The notes: generated by a model not told the origin, from the sequence alone. DNA of 53,313 nucleotides from an uncultured Clostridia bacterium (GCA_947631245.1 CANRKP010000002.1:64001-117313); one strand, 5' to 3'. Shown: positions 33,594-43,125, counted from the stretch's first letter. Translations and numbers: made by a program.

Positions 33594-36122
33594 ATGAAAA
33601 AGAACGAAACCGAAAATATTGAATTCCCCGAACAGAAGATAGTGGATATCGAAATGCATGAGGAGGTCAAGCGCTCCTACATTGCATATTCGATGAGCGT
33701 CATAACGAGCCGCGCATTGCCCGACGTGAGAGACGGGCTCAAGCCCGTTCAGCGCAGGATACTGTACTCCATGTACGAGGAAAAGCACACATACGACAGA
33801 CCGACGCACAAATCGGCGAAGATAGTCGGCGCCGTGATGGGCAACTACCATCCGCACGGCGACTCCTCCGTTTACCTTGCGATGGTACGCATGGCGCAGC
33901 CGTTTTCGTACAGATACCCGCTCGTTTTCGGAGACGGAAACTTCGGCTCCGTCGACGGCGACCCGCCGGCGGCGATGCGATACACGGAGGCGAAGCTCGA
34001 GCGCCTTTCAAACGAAATGGTCGCGGATATTGACAAGGACGTCGTCGATTTCCGCCCGAACTACGACAATACCTTAAAGGAGCCCGTTGTTCTTCCGTCC
34101 CGCTTCCCGAACCTGCTCGTCAACGGCAGTATGGGAATTGCCGTCGGAATGGCAACGAATATCCCGACGCACAATTTAGCAGAGGTCATAGACGGGACGC
34201 TCTACATAATGGACCATCCCGACGCCGGGACGACGGACCTCATGAGATATATAAAGGGACCCGATTTCCCGACGGGGGCGATAATATACGGCACCTCCGG
34301 CATCCTTGAGGCATACGAGACGGGACGCGGTCACATCACGGTCCGCTCGCGCACCGAGATAGACGAGGAGAACCACAGGATAATTGCGACCGAGATCCCT
34401 TACGGCGTCAACAAGAGCCAGCTCGTCGAGAGCATTTCTGACCTGCACCGCGAGAAGAGGATAGACGGCATCACGGGTCTTCGCGACGAGTCGGGACGCG
34501 ACGGAATGAAGATAGTTATCGAGTACAGGCGCGACATAAATCCGCAGGTGCTCTTAAACCAGCTCTTCCACTACACTCAGCTCCAGGACACATGCGCCGT
34601 CAATATGGTGGCGCTCGTCAACGGCGAGCCGAAAACGTGCACGCTCAAGGAGATCCTTCGCGAATACATACTCCATCAGGAGTCCGTAGTCACGCGCAGG
34701 CTGAATTTCGACCTTGAGAGGGCGCGCCGTGAAGCCCACATTTACGAGGGATACAAGATAGCGATAGACCATATCGACGAGGTCATAGCCATAATCAAGG
34801 GGTCCGCCTCCATACCGGACGCAAAGGCGAACCTCATGGATACGTTCGGCTTCTCCGACGCGCAGGCTCAGGCGATAGTGGAAATGACGCTTGGCAGGCT
34901 GTCGGGACTCGAACGCAAAAAGATAGAGGACAGGCTCGCAAAGCTCTATGAGGAAATAGAGCGGATAGTGTCGATACTTGCCGACGAGGAAAAGCTCAAG
35001 GCGCTCATAAAGGAAGAAATGACCGCGATAAGAGACAAATACTCTGACGCGCGTCTGACCGAGATCGTACCTGTCGAAAACGAGATACTCGCGGAGGATC
35101 TTATAGACCGCCACGACTGCATCATCACGATAACGCACGACGGCTATATCAAGCGCCAGCGCGCCGACACATACACGGCGCAGAGACGAGGCGGAAAAGG
35201 CATTATAGCGATGACGACGAAGGAGGAGGACTACATCGAGCGCGTAATCTCCGTCGGCAGCCACAGCGACCTTCTGATGTTCACCGACAGCGGGAAGGTA
35301 TACGCGAAGCGCGCGTATCTGATCCCCGAGTTCGGGCGCGCCACAAAGGGAACGAATATTGCAAACGTCATCGAGCTCGAGCCCGGCGACTCCGTGACGG
35401 CGTTCGTCGCCGTCGAGAGCTACGACGAGGATAAATACCTCACGATGGTGACGAAGATGGGGACCGTCAAGCGCACGAGCCTGTCGGAATTCGAATATCA
35501 GAGGCGCGGCGGAAAGCGCGCGATCACGCTCGACGAGGGCGACGAGCTCATATTTGTCGGCTGCACCGACGGAACGAAGGACATCATAATCGCGTCCGTG
35601 TCCGGCAGAGCCGTCAGATTCAACGAGGCGGGCGTCAGGTGCCAGGGCAGGACGTCGCACGGCGTCCGCGGCATAAGGCTCAGAGGCGGCGAACGCGTCG
35701 TCGGCGTCGCCGTTGTGGACGAGGACAAGACGCTTCTGACCGTGACGGAAAACGGCTTCGGCAAGCGGACGGAATTCAGCCTCTTCAACGCGAAGAACCG
35801 CGGCGGCGTCGGCATCTTCTGCCACAACGTCACGGAAAAGACGGGGAATCTTGTCGGGCTTGCCGCCGTCGGCGATGACGACGACATAATGCTCATCACG
35901 GAGGGCGGCATCATGATAAGGATACCTTCCCGCGAGATAAGCACATACGGGCGCACGGCGTCCGGCGTCATACTGATGCGGACGGGAGGCGGCGCAAAGG
36001 TCGGCGGCTTCGCAGTTGTCGCGTCCGCAAAGGATGAGGAAAAAGAGACGGACGGCAGCGCGGAGGACGGCGAGGATTATGCCGAGGACGAAACGGACAC
36101 GGCGTCCGAGGAGGATATATGA
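33594..36122 (+). CDS. gyrA: DNA gyrase subunit A
   Basis: 842 aa. The catalytic tyrosine is Y130 ([10 protein letters not shown]), and the C-terminal wrapping domain holds an intact GyrA box (QRRGGKG), which separates gyrase from topoisomerase IV. The quinolone-determining region reads [18 protein letters not shown]91 is kept (S83 in E. coli) but residue 95 is Leu where Asp or Glu (D87) is normal. The codon is CTT, so a single-base reading error is unlikely. The tail is very acidic ([14 protein letters not shown] and on). The lipoprotein gene overlaps its stop by 4 bp. Confidence 0.97.
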   Translation: MKKNETENIEFPEQKIVDIEMHEEVKRSYIAYSMSVITSRALPDVRDGLKPVQRRILYSMYEEKHTYDRPTHKSAKIVGAVMGNYHPHGDSSVYLAMVRMAQPFSYRYPLVFGDGNFGSVDGDPPAAMRYTEAKLERLSNEMVADIDKDVVDFRPNYDNTLKEPVVLPSRFPNLLVNGSMGIAVGMATNIPTHNLAEVIDGTLYIMDHPDAGTTDLMRYIKGPDFPTGAIIYGTSGILEAYETGRGHITVRSRTEIDEENHRIIATEIPYGVNKSQLVESISDLHREKRIDGITGLRDESGRDGMKIVIEYRRDINPQVLLNQLFHYTQLQDTCAVNMVALVNGEPKTCTLKEILREYILHQESVVTRRLNFDLERARREAHIYEGYKIAIDHIDEVIAIIKGSASIPDAKANLMDTFGFSDAQAQAIVEMTLGRLSGLERKKIEDRLAKLYEEIERIVSILADEEKLKALIKEEMTAIRDKYSDARLTEIVPVENEILAEDLIDRHDCIITITHDGYIKRQRADTYTAQRRGGKGIIAMTTKEEDYIERVISVGSHSDLLMFTDSGKVYAKRAYLIPEFGRATKGTNIANVIELEPGDSVTAFVAVESYDEDKYLTMVTKMGTVKRTSLSEFEYQRRGGKRAITLDEGDELIFVGCTDGTKDIIIASVSGRAVRFNEAGVRCQGRTSHGVRGIRLRGGERVVGVAVVDEDKTLLTVTENGFGKRTEFSLFNAKNRGGVGIFCHNVTEKTGNLVGLAAVGDDDDIMLITEGGIMIRIPSREISTYGRTASGVILMRTGGGAKVGGFAVVASAKDEEKETDGSAEDGEDYAEDETDTASEEDI

Positions 36123-36763
36123 AGTCCGCGCGTGTGAGATTTCTCTGTGCGCTGCTCGCGGCAATGTCATTTTTGACCGTGTTCTCCGGCTGCTCAGGCG
36201 GACCCGATGAGGCGGAGGCAAAAGAGATAGTGGCAGAGCTCGTCGAGGCGTCCCTGCCCCTGAACGTGATATATTACGGCGACGGGATGAAGGTCGAGGA
36301 GCCGGAAGAAGGCATGGCGGCGCTCTACGCAAATGTCGCCGACGGCGAGCCTTATCTGACGGAAGCTGAGCTTAGGGAGGCGACGCTGCTCGTCTTCACC
36401 GAAAATTTCGCGAACACGATAATTTTCAGGACGTTTCTCGAGGGCTACAGCAGCGACGACGCGTCAGGCGTCGTGTTCGCAAGGTATATAGAGAACGGGG
36501 ACAGGCTCCAGCGGCGGCTCGACTCCGAGCAGCTCATAGAGTCCGGCAAAGAGCGGACATACGATCTTGACGATATAGAAATAACGCGCTCGCGCAAAGA
36601 CGAGATAAGGGCGACGCTCCATTCCTACGTCGCGGGCAAAAGAGACGCCGACGTTGAGGTGACCGTCCGCCTTGAAGAAAGAGAGGCGGAGGGCACCGCA
36701 TCCGAGACGGGGATGTCATCGGAGGGAAATCTCGTTTGGAGGCTCGACAGCCCGACATATTGA
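36119..36763 (+). CDS. putative lipoprotein of unknown function
   Basis: 214 aa. A basic N-terminus and hydrophobic stretch end in a lipobox (FSGC, cysteine at about 25), so it is expected to be lipid-anchored on the outer face of the membrane. The mature part is acidic, with helical [16 protein letters not shown] sequence early on and a C-terminal beta-rich part ([16 protein letters not shown]). I do not recognise the family. The ATG overlaps the gyrA stop (ATGA), so translation is coupled to gyrase, an odd partner for a surface protein. It is followed by the recA promoter. Confidence 0.72.
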   Translation: MKSARVRFLCALLAAMSFLTVFSGCSGGPDEAEAKEIVAELVEASLPLNVIYYGDGMKVEEPEEGMAALYANVADGEPYLTEAELREATLLVFTENFANTIIFRTFLEGYSSDDASGVVFARYIENGDRLQRRLDSEQLIESGKERTYDLDDIEITRSRKDEIRATLHSYVAGKRDADVEVTVRLEEREAEGTASETGMSSEGNLVWRLDSPTY

Positions 36764-36782
36764 AATTTTTTCAAAAAAAGTG

Positions 36783-36811
36783 TTGATTTTTTTCCGAGAG
36801 ACTGATATAAT
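36783..36811 (+). promoter_or_regulatory. recA promoter (extended -10)
   Basis: TTGATT (36783-36788), 17 bp, TGATATAAT (TATAAT at 36806-36811). Transcription would begin near 36818, directly in front of the LexA-type operator at 36820-36833. Confidence 0.75.
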
Positions 36812-36819
36812 AGAGCAAA

Positions 36820-36833
36820 CAAACATTTGTTCG
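36820..36833 (-). promoter_or_regulatory. LexA-type operator (SOS/Cheo box) of recA
   Basis: The minus strand reads CGAACAAATGTTTG, matching the Gram-positive SOS box CGAACRNRYGTTYC except at the last base. It covers about +2 to +16, so LexA would block initiation or early elongation. lexA itself is not in the window. Confidence 0.75.
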
Positions 36834-36864
36834 GTCTAAACCGGAGAACGGAGAAAAGAAAAGA

Positions 36865-37983
36865 ATGGCAAAGACAAAGAAGACGGCGACAGTAAAGGCG
36901 GCTCCCGCGGACGATAAGGAAAAGGCGCTCGCGGCGGCGCTTTCGCAGATAACGAAGGATTACGGCAGCGGAGCTATAATGAAGCTCGGCGAGACGCAGA
37001 ATATGAACGTCAGTGCGTCCCCGTCTGGGTCGCTGACGCTCGACCTCGCGCTCGGCATCGGAGGATACCCCAAGGGAAGGATAATAGAGATATACGGGCC
37101 CGAGTCGTCGGGCAAAACGACGCTCGCGCTCCACGCGATAGCGGAGGTTCAGAAGGCGGGCGGCGAGGCGGCGTTCATCGACGCGGAGCACGCGCTCGAC
37201 CCCGTTTATTCCGCGGCGCTCGGCGTCGACATAGATCAGCTTCTCGTCTCTCAGCCCGACAGCGGCGAGCAGGCGCTCTCGATAGCGGAGGCGCTCGTGC
37301 TTTCCGGCGCCATAGACATCGTCGTAATCGACTCGGTGGCGGCGCTCGTCCCGCAGCAGGAGATCGAGGGAGAGATGGGGACCGCGACGGTCGGGCTTCA
37401 GGCGCGCCTTATGTCGCAGGCGCTGAGGAAGCTCTCGGGCTCGATAGCGAAAACGAACTGCATCGTCATCTTCATAAACCAGCTTCGCGAGAAGATAAAC
37501 GTCATGTACGGCAATCCCGAGACGACGACGGGAGGCAGGGCGCTGAAGTTCTACGCCTCCGTCCGCCTCGACGTCAGAAAGATAGAGACGCTCAAGAGCG
37601 GTTCCGAGATATACGGCAGCAGGACGAGGGTCAAGGTTGTGAAAAACAAGGTCGCGCCCCCGTTCCGCACGGCGGAGTTCGATATGCTGTACGGCAAGGG
37701 CATCTCGAAGGCGAGCGAGATAATAGACCTCGGCGTCGACGCGGGCATAATAGGAAAGAGCGGCTCCTGGTTCTCATACGGCGACTCAAGGCTTGCTCAG
37801 GGCAGAGACGCCGTCCGCCGCCTGCTTGAAGAGGACAAGGCTCTCGCGGACGAGATAGAGGCTAAGATAAAGGAAAAATTCCTCTCCGGCGACGGCGACG
37901 GGGACAAGGAGGAGCTCGACCCCGATTCTCTCGACGACGAGCTTGACATTAGGCTCCTCGACATCGACGGAGAAGACATTTGA
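36865..37983 (+). CDS. recA: recombinase RecA
   Basis: 372 aa. Walker [10 protein letters not shown] (78-86), the [12 protein letters not shown] segment, [10 protein letters not shown] (Walker B) and the DNA-binding loop L2 [15 protein letters not shown] are all intact. The N-terminal extension is Lys/Ala rich ([20 protein letters not shown]) and the C-terminus strongly acidic, as usual. It forms the strand-exchange filament and triggers LexA self-cleavage. The SD region GGAGAACGGAG precedes the ATG. It is controlled by the operator at 36820, and recX overlaps its stop. Confidence 0.98.
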   Translation: MAKTKKTATVKAAPADDKEKALAAALSQITKDYGSGAIMKLGETQNMNVSASPSGSLTLDLALGIGGYPKGRIIEIYGPESSGKTTLALHAIAEVQKAGGEAAFIDAEHALDPVYSAALGVDIDQLLVSQPDSGEQALSIAEALVLSGAIDIVVIDSVAALVPQQEIEGEMGTATVGLQARLMSQALRKLSGSIAKTNCIVIFINQLREKINVMYGNPETTTGGRALKFYASVRLDVRKIETLKSGSEIYGSRTRVKVVKNKVAPPFRTAEFDMLYGKGISKASEIIDLGVDAGIIGKSGSWFSYGDSRLAQGRDAVRRLLEEDKALADEIEAKIKEKFLSGDGDGDKEELDPDSLDDELDIRLLDIDGEDI

Positions 37984-38627
37984 GCGTAATAATAAAAACT
38001 GCCGGAAAGGGGGAGCTCCCGTTTGAGGTGAGGCTCCTTTTGGCAGACGCGGAAACGAGAGCTGAGCTCCCGCTTTCGGTGCCCGCCTCGTTTTTCCGTG
38101 AGCGCGGATGGGGTGCGGGCAGGCTCATAGGCGACACGGACGCCGAAGAAGCCGTTGCGGCAGCCCGCATTTTCGAATGCATATGCGCGGGCGTGCGCCT
38201 GCTCTCGTATTCGGACAATCCGAAGCGGGGGCTCGTCAGAAAGCTGTGTGCGAAGGGATACGACAGGGGCGACGCGGAGGCGGCTGCCGCCGAGCTTGAG
38301 GCGCTCGGATACATAAACGAGGACGCACAGATAAAAAGGCGCGGGGAGGCAATGGCGGAGCGGAAGCTGCGCGGGCTGCGCCGCGTGAAGAGCGAGCTTT
38401 GCGCGCTCGGATACGATAGGGACAAGGTCACGTTTTGGGCTGACGGCTGCGGGCTCAACTTCGGAGAGATATGCGCCCGCGCGATAGAGAAAAAGGGCGG
38501 GATCCCAGACAGAAAAGATCCCGACGGCAGGCGGAAGCTCATGTCGTATTTATACAGGCAGGGCTTTTCCTCCGAGGACATTGCAAACGCCGCTAAGCTC
38601 CTGTCGGGCAAAAATACGAAAGAATAA
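37980..38627 (+). CDS. recX: RecA regulatory protein RecX
   Basis: 215 aa from a TTG start that overlaps the recA stop (TTGA). It has three-helix RecX repeats: [20 protein letters not shown], then [20 protein letters not shown], then [15 protein letters not shown], and a C-terminal [14 protein letters not shown]. RecX binds in the groove of RecA filaments and modulates them. The coupling and the weak start codon should keep RecX far below RecA, as is typical. The first ~60 residues are less conserved. Confidence 0.88.
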   Translation: MSVIIKTAGKGELPFEVRLLLADAETRAELPLSVPASFFRERGWGAGRLIGDTDAEEAVAAARIFECICAGVRLLSYSDNPKRGLVRKLCAKGYDRGDAEAAAAELEALGYINEDAQIKRRGEAMAERKLRGLRRVKSELCALGYDRDKVTFWADGCGLNFGEICARAIEKKGGIPDRKDPDGRRKLMSYLYRQGFSSEDIANAAKLLSGKNTKE

Positions 38628-38659
38628 AAGGGAGCCCGGGTGAGCCGGGGATAGGGAAA

Positions 38660-39991
38660 ATGCCGACAAAAATTGGTTTTGTTTCGCTCGGATGCGCGAA
38701 AAACCTCATGGACACCGAGGTAATGCTGAAGCTGCTCTCCGACGCGGGCTACGAAATAACGCCCGAGGATACGGAGGCGGACATAATAGTTATCAACACC
38801 TGTGCGTTTCTCGAGTCGTCGCGCCGCGAGGCGATAGACAACATCCTCGACGTCGCATGGCTCAAGGAGAACCGTTCGCTGAAAGGCATCATCGTGACGG
38901 GGTGTCTGCCCGAGAGGTACAAAGAAGAAATAATGAAGGAAATGCCGGAGGTGGACGCCGTTCTCGGCGTCGGCTCCGTGCACGATATCGTCGAGGCGGT
39001 GCGCGCGGTCGAGAGAGGCGAAAAATTCTCGCGGTACGGGGACAAAAACGAGGCGCCGCTCGGCGGCGAGCGCGTCGTCACGACCGAGGCTTACGCATAC
39101 ATCAAAATAGCGGAAGGGTGCGACAATCACTGCTCGTACTGCGCGATACCGTCAATAAGGGGGCGCCACCGCTCGCGGACGATGGAGGACATAATCTCGG
39201 AGGCGAAGTCGCTCGAGGGGCTTGGAATCGGTGAGCTGATCCTCGTCGCACAGGACACGACGAGATACGGCATCGACATATACGGAGAATACAAGCTCGC
39301 GGAGCTTCTTCACAGGCTGTCGGAGGAGACGAAGATACCGTGGTTCCGCATCATGTACTGCTACCCGGACAAAATAACTGACGAGCTTATTGCGGAGATC
39401 AGAAACAACCGCCGCGTTGTAAAATACATAGACCTGCCGATACAGCACGTCTCGGAGACGGTGCTTCGCCGCATGAACAGGCACGGCGGCGCCGCCTGCG
39501 TCAAGGACGCCGTAAAGAGGCTGAGAGACGGCGTGCCCGGCATCACGATAAGGACGACGGCGATCGTAGGCTTCCCCGGCGAGACCGAGGAGGAATTCAA
39601 CGAGCTGTGCGATTATATCTCGGAGGCGAAATTCGACAGGTTCGGCGCGTTCAAATATTCGCGCGAGGAGGGAACTCCCGCATATGATTTTGAAGATCAG
39701 ATAGACGAGCAGACAAAGCAGGACCGCTACGACAGGATAATGGCGGTACAGCTTGGGATATCGGCGGCGAAGAACGAAAAGAAGGTTGGAAAAACGCTTG
39801 AGGTATTGTACGAGGGCTACGACTATGTCGCCGAGTCCTGCTACGGCAGGGGAGAGGCGGACGCGCCCGACGTCGACGGAAAGGTGTATTTCACCTGCCC
39901 CGAGAACAAAAGACCGCGCGAGGGCGAGCACATAAAGGTAAAAATTACCGACACCCTCGATTACGACCTCTGCGGCCGCCTCGTCAAATGA
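38660..39991 (+). CDS. rimO: ribosomal protein uS12 methylthiotransferase RimO
   Basis: 443 aa, usual length. The N-terminal UPF0004 domain ligates one [4Fe-4S] cluster through C12, C48 and C82 (LGCAKN, INTCAF, TGCLPE). The radical-SAM motif is C154, C158, C161 (CDNHCSYC). A C-terminal TRAM-like part follows (KTLEVLYEGYDY to KVKITDTLDYDLCGRLV). LGCAKNLMDTE identifies RimO rather than MiaB. It adds a methylthio group to the aspartate of ribosomal protein S12. It lies 32 bp behind recX and 18 bp ahead of pgsA. Confidence 0.95.
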   Translation: MPTKIGFVSLGCAKNLMDTEVMLKLLSDAGYEITPEDTEADIIVINTCAFLESSRREAIDNILDVAWLKENRSLKGIIVTGCLPERYKEEIMKEMPEVDAVLGVGSVHDIVEAVRAVERGEKFSRYGDKNEAPLGGERVVTTEAYAYIKIAEGCDNHCSYCAIPSIRGRHRSRTMEDIISEAKSLEGLGIGELILVAQDTTRYGIDIYGEYKLAELLHRLSEETKIPWFRIMYCYPDKITDELIAEIRNNRRVVKYIDLPIQHVSETVLRRMNRHGGAACVKDAVKRLRDGVPGITIRTTAIVGFPGETEEEFNELCDYISEAKFDRFGAFKYSREEGTPAYDFEDQIDEQTKQDRYDRIMAVQLGISAAKNEKKVGKTLEVLYEGYDYVAESCYGRGEADAPDVDGKVYFTCPENKRPREGEHIKVKITDTLDYDLCGRLVK

Positions 39992-40009
39992 TATTAAGGA
40001 GAATGTCTT

Positions 40010-40603
40010 ATGAACCTTCCGAATAAGCTGACTTTACTGAGGGTACTTCTCGTGCCCGTGTTCATCATCGTGATGTCGCTCGGGGGCGTCATTCCGTTCC
40101 CGTGGGGCAACGTCATCGCCGCCGCCGTTTTCCTCGGCACGGCGCTTACCGATATGCTCGACGGAAAGATAGCGAGAAAATACAATCTGATAACCGATTT
40201 CGGAAAGATCATGGACCCGGTCGCCGACAAGTTCATGGTTTTCTCGGCGCTCATTGTCCTTATTTCTCATGAGGAGTTCGCCTATATGCAGGCGCCGCTC
40301 CTTTGGGTGACGCTCATCGTCATCTTCCGCGAGCTCGTCGTGACCTCGATACGTATGGTGGTGTCCGAAAAGGCGAAGGGTGTGTCTCTCGCGGCAAATT
40401 GGCTCGGAAAGGTCAAGACCGTGTCGCAGATAACGTTCATAATGACGGCGCTGCTCGAGCCCGTCCTCTTCGGCTGGTTTCTGACGTTTATCTCAGAATA
40501 TCATATCCTGACGTTCGCCACCGGCGCGTTCATGACAGTCATGACGGTGTGGAGCGGCATCAACTACATCATAGGATACGGAAAGTATTTGACGCTGAAG
40601 TAA
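40010..40603 (+). CDS. pgsA: CDP-diacylglycerol-glycerol-3-phosphate 3-phosphatidyltransferase
   Basis: 197 aa, integral membrane. It begins MNLPNKLTLLRVLLVP and carries the complete CDP-alcohol phosphotransferase motif: DMLDGKIAR followed by GKIMDPVADK. It makes phosphatidylglycerol phosphate, the first committed step to phosphatidylglycerol and cardiolipin. Several hydrophobic segments fit the six-helix family fold. AAGGAG precedes the start. It closes the recA-recX-rimO-pgsA series, followed by hairpins at 40652-40706. Confidence 0.94.
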   Translation: MNLPNKLTLLRVLLVPVFIIVMSLGGVIPFPWGNVIAAAVFLGTALTDMLDGKIARKYNLITDFGKIMDPVADKFMVFSALIVLISHEEFAYMQAPLLWVTLIVIFRELVVTSIRMVVSEKAKGVSLAANWLGKVKTVSQITFIMTALLEPVLFGWFLTFISEYHILTFATGAFMTVMTVWSGINYIIGYGKYLTLK

Positions 40604-40651
40604 AATAGATGGGAGTTAATCCGGGAGAAGTAACCTTTTGACAAAATGTGC

Positions 40652-40706
40652 TTTTCCGCTCTGCGGAAAAACACGAAAATGCCGCATTGCGGCATTTTCT
40701 TTTCTC
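40652..40706 (+). terminator. double hairpin terminator after pgsA
   Basis: The first hairpin is TTTTCCGC/GCGGAAAA (40652-40670). The second is GAAAATGCCGC (40675-40685) with its exact complement (40689-40699), a 3-nt loop and TTTT just after. The second shares its core with the hairpin at 23694-23720. Confidence 0.82.
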
Positions 40707-40792
40707 CCCCCGAATCCCCCTCTTCAAAATTTTTTATGACTTGGGTTTTTGGCAGAAGTACAAAAAATTTTACGAAAATCAATAAATAACAC

Positions 40793-40821
40793 TTGACAAA
40801 CGAATATCGGCGTGGTATACT
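40793..40821 (+). promoter_or_regulatory. promoter of the DUF2975-HTH pair
   Basis: TTGACA (40793-40798), 17 bp, TATACT (40816-40821), in a 251-bp gap that also holds the pgsA terminator. No repressor palindrome was identified, although the HTH protein encoded downstream may act here. Confidence 0.82.
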
Positions 40822-40854
40822 GGTGGCATCAAGGCGAAAGGAAGAAATAAAAAT

Positions 40855-41334
40855 ATGTCACAGTCAACGCTTTCAAAGTGCATGAAAACGATCATTGCTG
40901 GAATGTGGGTCTTCGGTGCGGCGCTTTATTTTGTCGTCATACCGATGTTAGGTCACGATATTGTCGACGATTACCCCGAGTTTTCGGGCAGATTTGTCCC
41001 GTGGCTCGTTTTTATTTGGTGCACGGCAATTCCGTGCGCGGCGGTGCTCGTCCTTGGCTGGCGAATCTCGTCTAATATCGGGGCTGACAGGTCGTTTTCA
41101 AGGGAAAACGCGAAGCTGCTCAAATGGATATCGTATCTCGCCGCGGGCGACGCCGCGTTTTTCTTCGTCGGCAACATCGTGCTTCTGCTCCTCTCGATGA
41201 GCCATCCGAGCGTGGCGCTCGGCTCGCTCTTTGTCGTGTTTGCGGGAGTTGCAATAGCGATGGCGGCGGCAGCGCTCTCGCACCTCGTGCTGAAGGCGGC
41301 GGCGATAGAGGAAGAAAACGACCTCACGATATGA
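40855..41334 (+). CDS. DUF2975 family membrane protein
   Basis: 159 aa with four hydrophobic segments (about 11-31, 46-68, 91-113 and 120-145). The stretch RSFSRENAKLLKWISYLAAGDA between the second and third segments is typical of DUF2975 proteins. These are found in Bacillota next to a small YozG-like HTH regulator, as here (41383). The function is unknown; a membrane sensor or stress-linked pair is possible. GAAAGGAAG precedes the ATG. Confidence 0.8.
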   Translation: MSQSTLSKCMKTIIAGMWVFGAALYFVVIPMLGHDIVDDYPEFSGRFVPWLVFIWCTAIPCAAVLVLGWRISSNIGADRSFSRENAKLLKWISYLAAGDAAFFFVGNIVLLLLSMSHPSVALGSLFVVFAGVAIAMAAAALSHLVLKAAAIEEENDLTI

Positions 41335-41382
41335 AATGAAAAAATCAAAAACCGAACGGGCAAACGCGGAAAGGAATGAAAA

Positions 41383-41613
41383 ATGGAAGGCGAAATAATT
41401 TTCAATATTGACGTGATGCTCGCGAAGCGCAAGATGAGCGTGACGGAGCTCTCCGAGCGCGTCGGGATAACGCTGACGAATATGTCTATCTTGAAAACAG
41501 GCAAGGCGAAGGCGATAAGGGTATCGACGCTCCGAAAGCTGTGCGAAGTCCTCGACTGCCAGCCCGGCGACCTGCTCGAATACAGGCCCGGAGACGAAAA
41601 GTTTGGAAAATAA
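41383..41613 (+). CDS. small HTH regulator (YozG/Cro-CI type)
   Basis: 76 aa, almost entirely one helix-turn-helix domain: NIDVMLAKRKMSVTELSERV, GITLTNMSILKTGK, then VSTLRKLCEVLDCQPGDLLEY, as in YozG-like regulators. GGAAAGGA precedes the start. It follows the DUF2975 gene by 48 bp and is probably its partner regulator, acting on their own promoter at 40793. The target is not known. Confidence 0.88.
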   Translation: MEGEIIFNIDVMLAKRKMSVTELSERVGITLTNMSILKTGKAKAIRVSTLRKLCEVLDCQPGDLLEYRPGDEKFGK

Positions 41614-41657
41614 ATTTTTTAAACTTCACGCAGCTTAAGAATGGAATTGTCATAAAG

Positions 41658-42083
41658 ATGAAACATAAGACGTTAGGCGTTGTTATGAGGGCAGCCTCAT
41701 GGGTCTATTTTGCGCTGTGGTGCTTTTTGCTCGTAAGCAGCGCTGCGGGGGCGCTCTTTTACAAGGCTCCGGAGGGAGCGGGCGGTTTGGAGGCCGCCGA
41801 CGGGAAGATTTACGGCGCGTTCTTTTTACTGTCCGTATTCGGTATCATAAGCGCGGCGCTGCTGCCGCTCAGCGTGGGAATGCTCTGCAAAAGCGGCGGG
41901 AGGCGCGCGGTAAAAAGGCTCTCCGTCGCCGCCGCCGCGGCGGACAACGTAATTTACCTCGTATTTTTCTGCCTTCTGATTTTAGTGGACCGCGATTGGG
42001 TAGGCTGGATCATACCGGTATGGATAATAGATTTGCTTTTATGTATCGTTCTGCTCGCATGTTCCGAAGTTCGAGAAAAATAA
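41658..42083 (+). CDS. hypothetical four-helix membrane protein
   Basis: 141 aa from the ATG at 41658 (MKHKTLGVVMRAASWVYF); the longer frame overlaps the HTH gene and is arginine-rich shadow sequence. It has four hydrophobic segments (about 9-33, 51-75, 88-110 and 113-135) and short basic loops (CKSGGRRAVKR). There is no recognised family. The SD is weak. It may be a distant partner of the DUF2975 system, since membrane proteins with similar layouts often accompany it, but the sequence does not prove this. Confidence 0.65.
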   Translation: MKHKTLGVVMRAASWVYFALWCFLLVSSAAGALFYKAPEGAGGLEAADGKIYGAFFLLSVFGIISAALLPLSVGMLCKSGGRRAVKRLSVAAAAADNVIYLVFFCLLILVDRDWVGWIIPVWIIDLLLCIVLLACSEVREK

Positions 42084-42130
42084 AAAAATCGGCGCGCTTT
42101 TTGCCGCGCCGTGAAGCATATAATATAATC

Positions 42131-42168
42131 GACAAGTGCGGAGAAATCTCTGCACTTGTCAATTTTTT
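42131..42168 (+). terminator. intrinsic terminator overlapping the end of rsmG
   Basis: GACAAGTGC (42131-42139) pairs with GCACTTGTC (42152-42160), and AATTTTTTA follows. The right arm runs into the last codon of rsmG on the other strand. Another hairpin, CGGCGCG/CGCGCCG (42090-42111), lies just before. Together they end the transcript of the membrane protein gene. Confidence 0.82.
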
Positions 42169-42890
42169 ATGATCTGTGAGTATCTCCGCGGGTATGACGC
42201 GGGGGTGGGGGCGGTTTTTTTCATTATAACGATCGAGCGCGAGAGCTCCTCGCCTGCGCCGGCGTCGGTCAGGGTGAGAAGCTTTGTTTCTTCATGCGAG
42301 AGGGAGAGGGCGCGGCATATCTTTTCGGCGGCGCGAAGCTCCTCTTCCGTCGCAGACGGGTCGCCCTTCATCGCGAGCAGTCGGCAGCCGGTCTTTATAA
42401 AGCCGGCGGCGAGCTCGGAAAGAACGGAGAGGCGGGAGACGGCGCGCGCCGTGACGATATCAAATGCCTCACGGTATGCGGGGTCGTGCGCGAGCTCTTC
42501 GGCGCGCCCGGAGATGGCGGCGAGGTTTGAAAGCGCGAGCTTTGAGGCGGCGGCATTGATGAACGATGCTTTTTTCGCCGTCGCGTCGAGCGCAGTTACG
42601 GTCACATCGGGGCGAATGAGCGCGAGCGGAAGCGCGGGGAATCCCGCGCCGCTGCCGATATCGAGCACGCGCGCCCCCTCGGGGACGAGAGGGATAACGG
42701 TCATCGAGTCGCAGAGGTGACGCAGCATGAGCGCGCGCTCCTCGCGTATCGCGGTAAGGTTGTATTTTTCGTTTTCCGCGAGCAGAAAATCCGCGAAATC
42801 CGAAAGCTTCCGAGCCTCGGGCTCCCCGCACGGCAGCGAATTTTCGCGGCAAATATCAAGAAAGAGGGCAGTATCCAAAATATCCTCCAA
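42159..42890 (-). CDS. rsmG: 16S rRNA (guanine527-N7) methyltransferase RsmG
   Basis: 243 aa. It has KYNLTAIRE near residue 42-50 and the SAM-binding motif VLDIGSGAGFPALPLAL (from about 75), then FDIVTARAVSRLSVLSELA. It methylates G527 of 16S rRNA; loss gives low-level streptomycin resistance in other bacteria. It normally follows mnmG directly. Here the two are in the right order on the same strand but 235 bp apart, with a duplicated intergenic sequence and a hairpin between them, so it may have its own promoter. The start is opposite the expected orientation relative to oriC. Confidence 0.93.
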   Translation of the reverse strand: MEDILDTALFLDICRENSLPCGEPEARKLSDFADFLLAENEKYNLTAIREERALMLRHLCDSMTVIPLVPEGARVLDIGSGAGFPALPLALIRPDVTVTALDATAKKASFINAAASKLALSNLAAISGRAEELAHDPAYREAFDIVTARAVSRLSVLSELAAGFIKTGCRLLAMKGDPSATEEELRAAEKICRALSLSHEETKLLTLTDAGAGEELSRSIVIMKKTAPTPASYPRRYSQIIKN

Positions 42891-42908
42891 AATCGCATTT
42901 TATAAGGT

Positions 42909-43120
42909 AAGCCAAAGGTAACTTCCTGTAATTATAGTTTAGAAAGGAGCGGACTTTTTAGAAAGACGAAAAAGCCCACGTTCTCAAAGGGTTTTCCATT
43001 TATCAAAATCAGTAAGGCATCCCAAAGTCCCTTGTCATTCCAAGCCAACCCCCTGTAATAAAAAGTTTAGAAAAGGGGGTCCGGGGGGAAAACCTTGCTC
43101 AAAGGTTTTCCCCCCGATTA
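42909..43120. repeat. two degenerate copies of an intergenic sequence
   Basis: Copy 1 (42909 to about 43002) and copy 2 (43042 to about 43120) share, in order, AAGCCAA, CCTGTAAT, AGTTTAGAAA, a G-rich stretch and CTCAAAGG(G)TTTTCC. Copy 2 keeps a perfect 14-bp hairpin that is broken in copy 1. This looks like a small non-coding repeat unit present twice, possibly one of a dispersed family in the genome. No ORF fits. Confidence 0.6.
43083..43115 (-). terminator. 14-bp hairpin after mnmG
   Basis: GGGGGGAAAACCTT (43083-43096) and its exact complement (43102-43115) enclose 5 nt, beginning 10 bp past the mnmG stop. On the minus strand it is followed by GGACCCCC then TTTT, not an immediate T-run, so termination efficiency is uncertain. 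It is part of repeat copy 2. Confidence 0.6.
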
Positions 43121-43125
43121 AACTC

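Noticed and set aside
34554..36332. 592-codon open frame opposite gyrA
   Set aside because: Antisense shadow of gyrA, with arginine- and valine-rich nonsense sequence and no SD.
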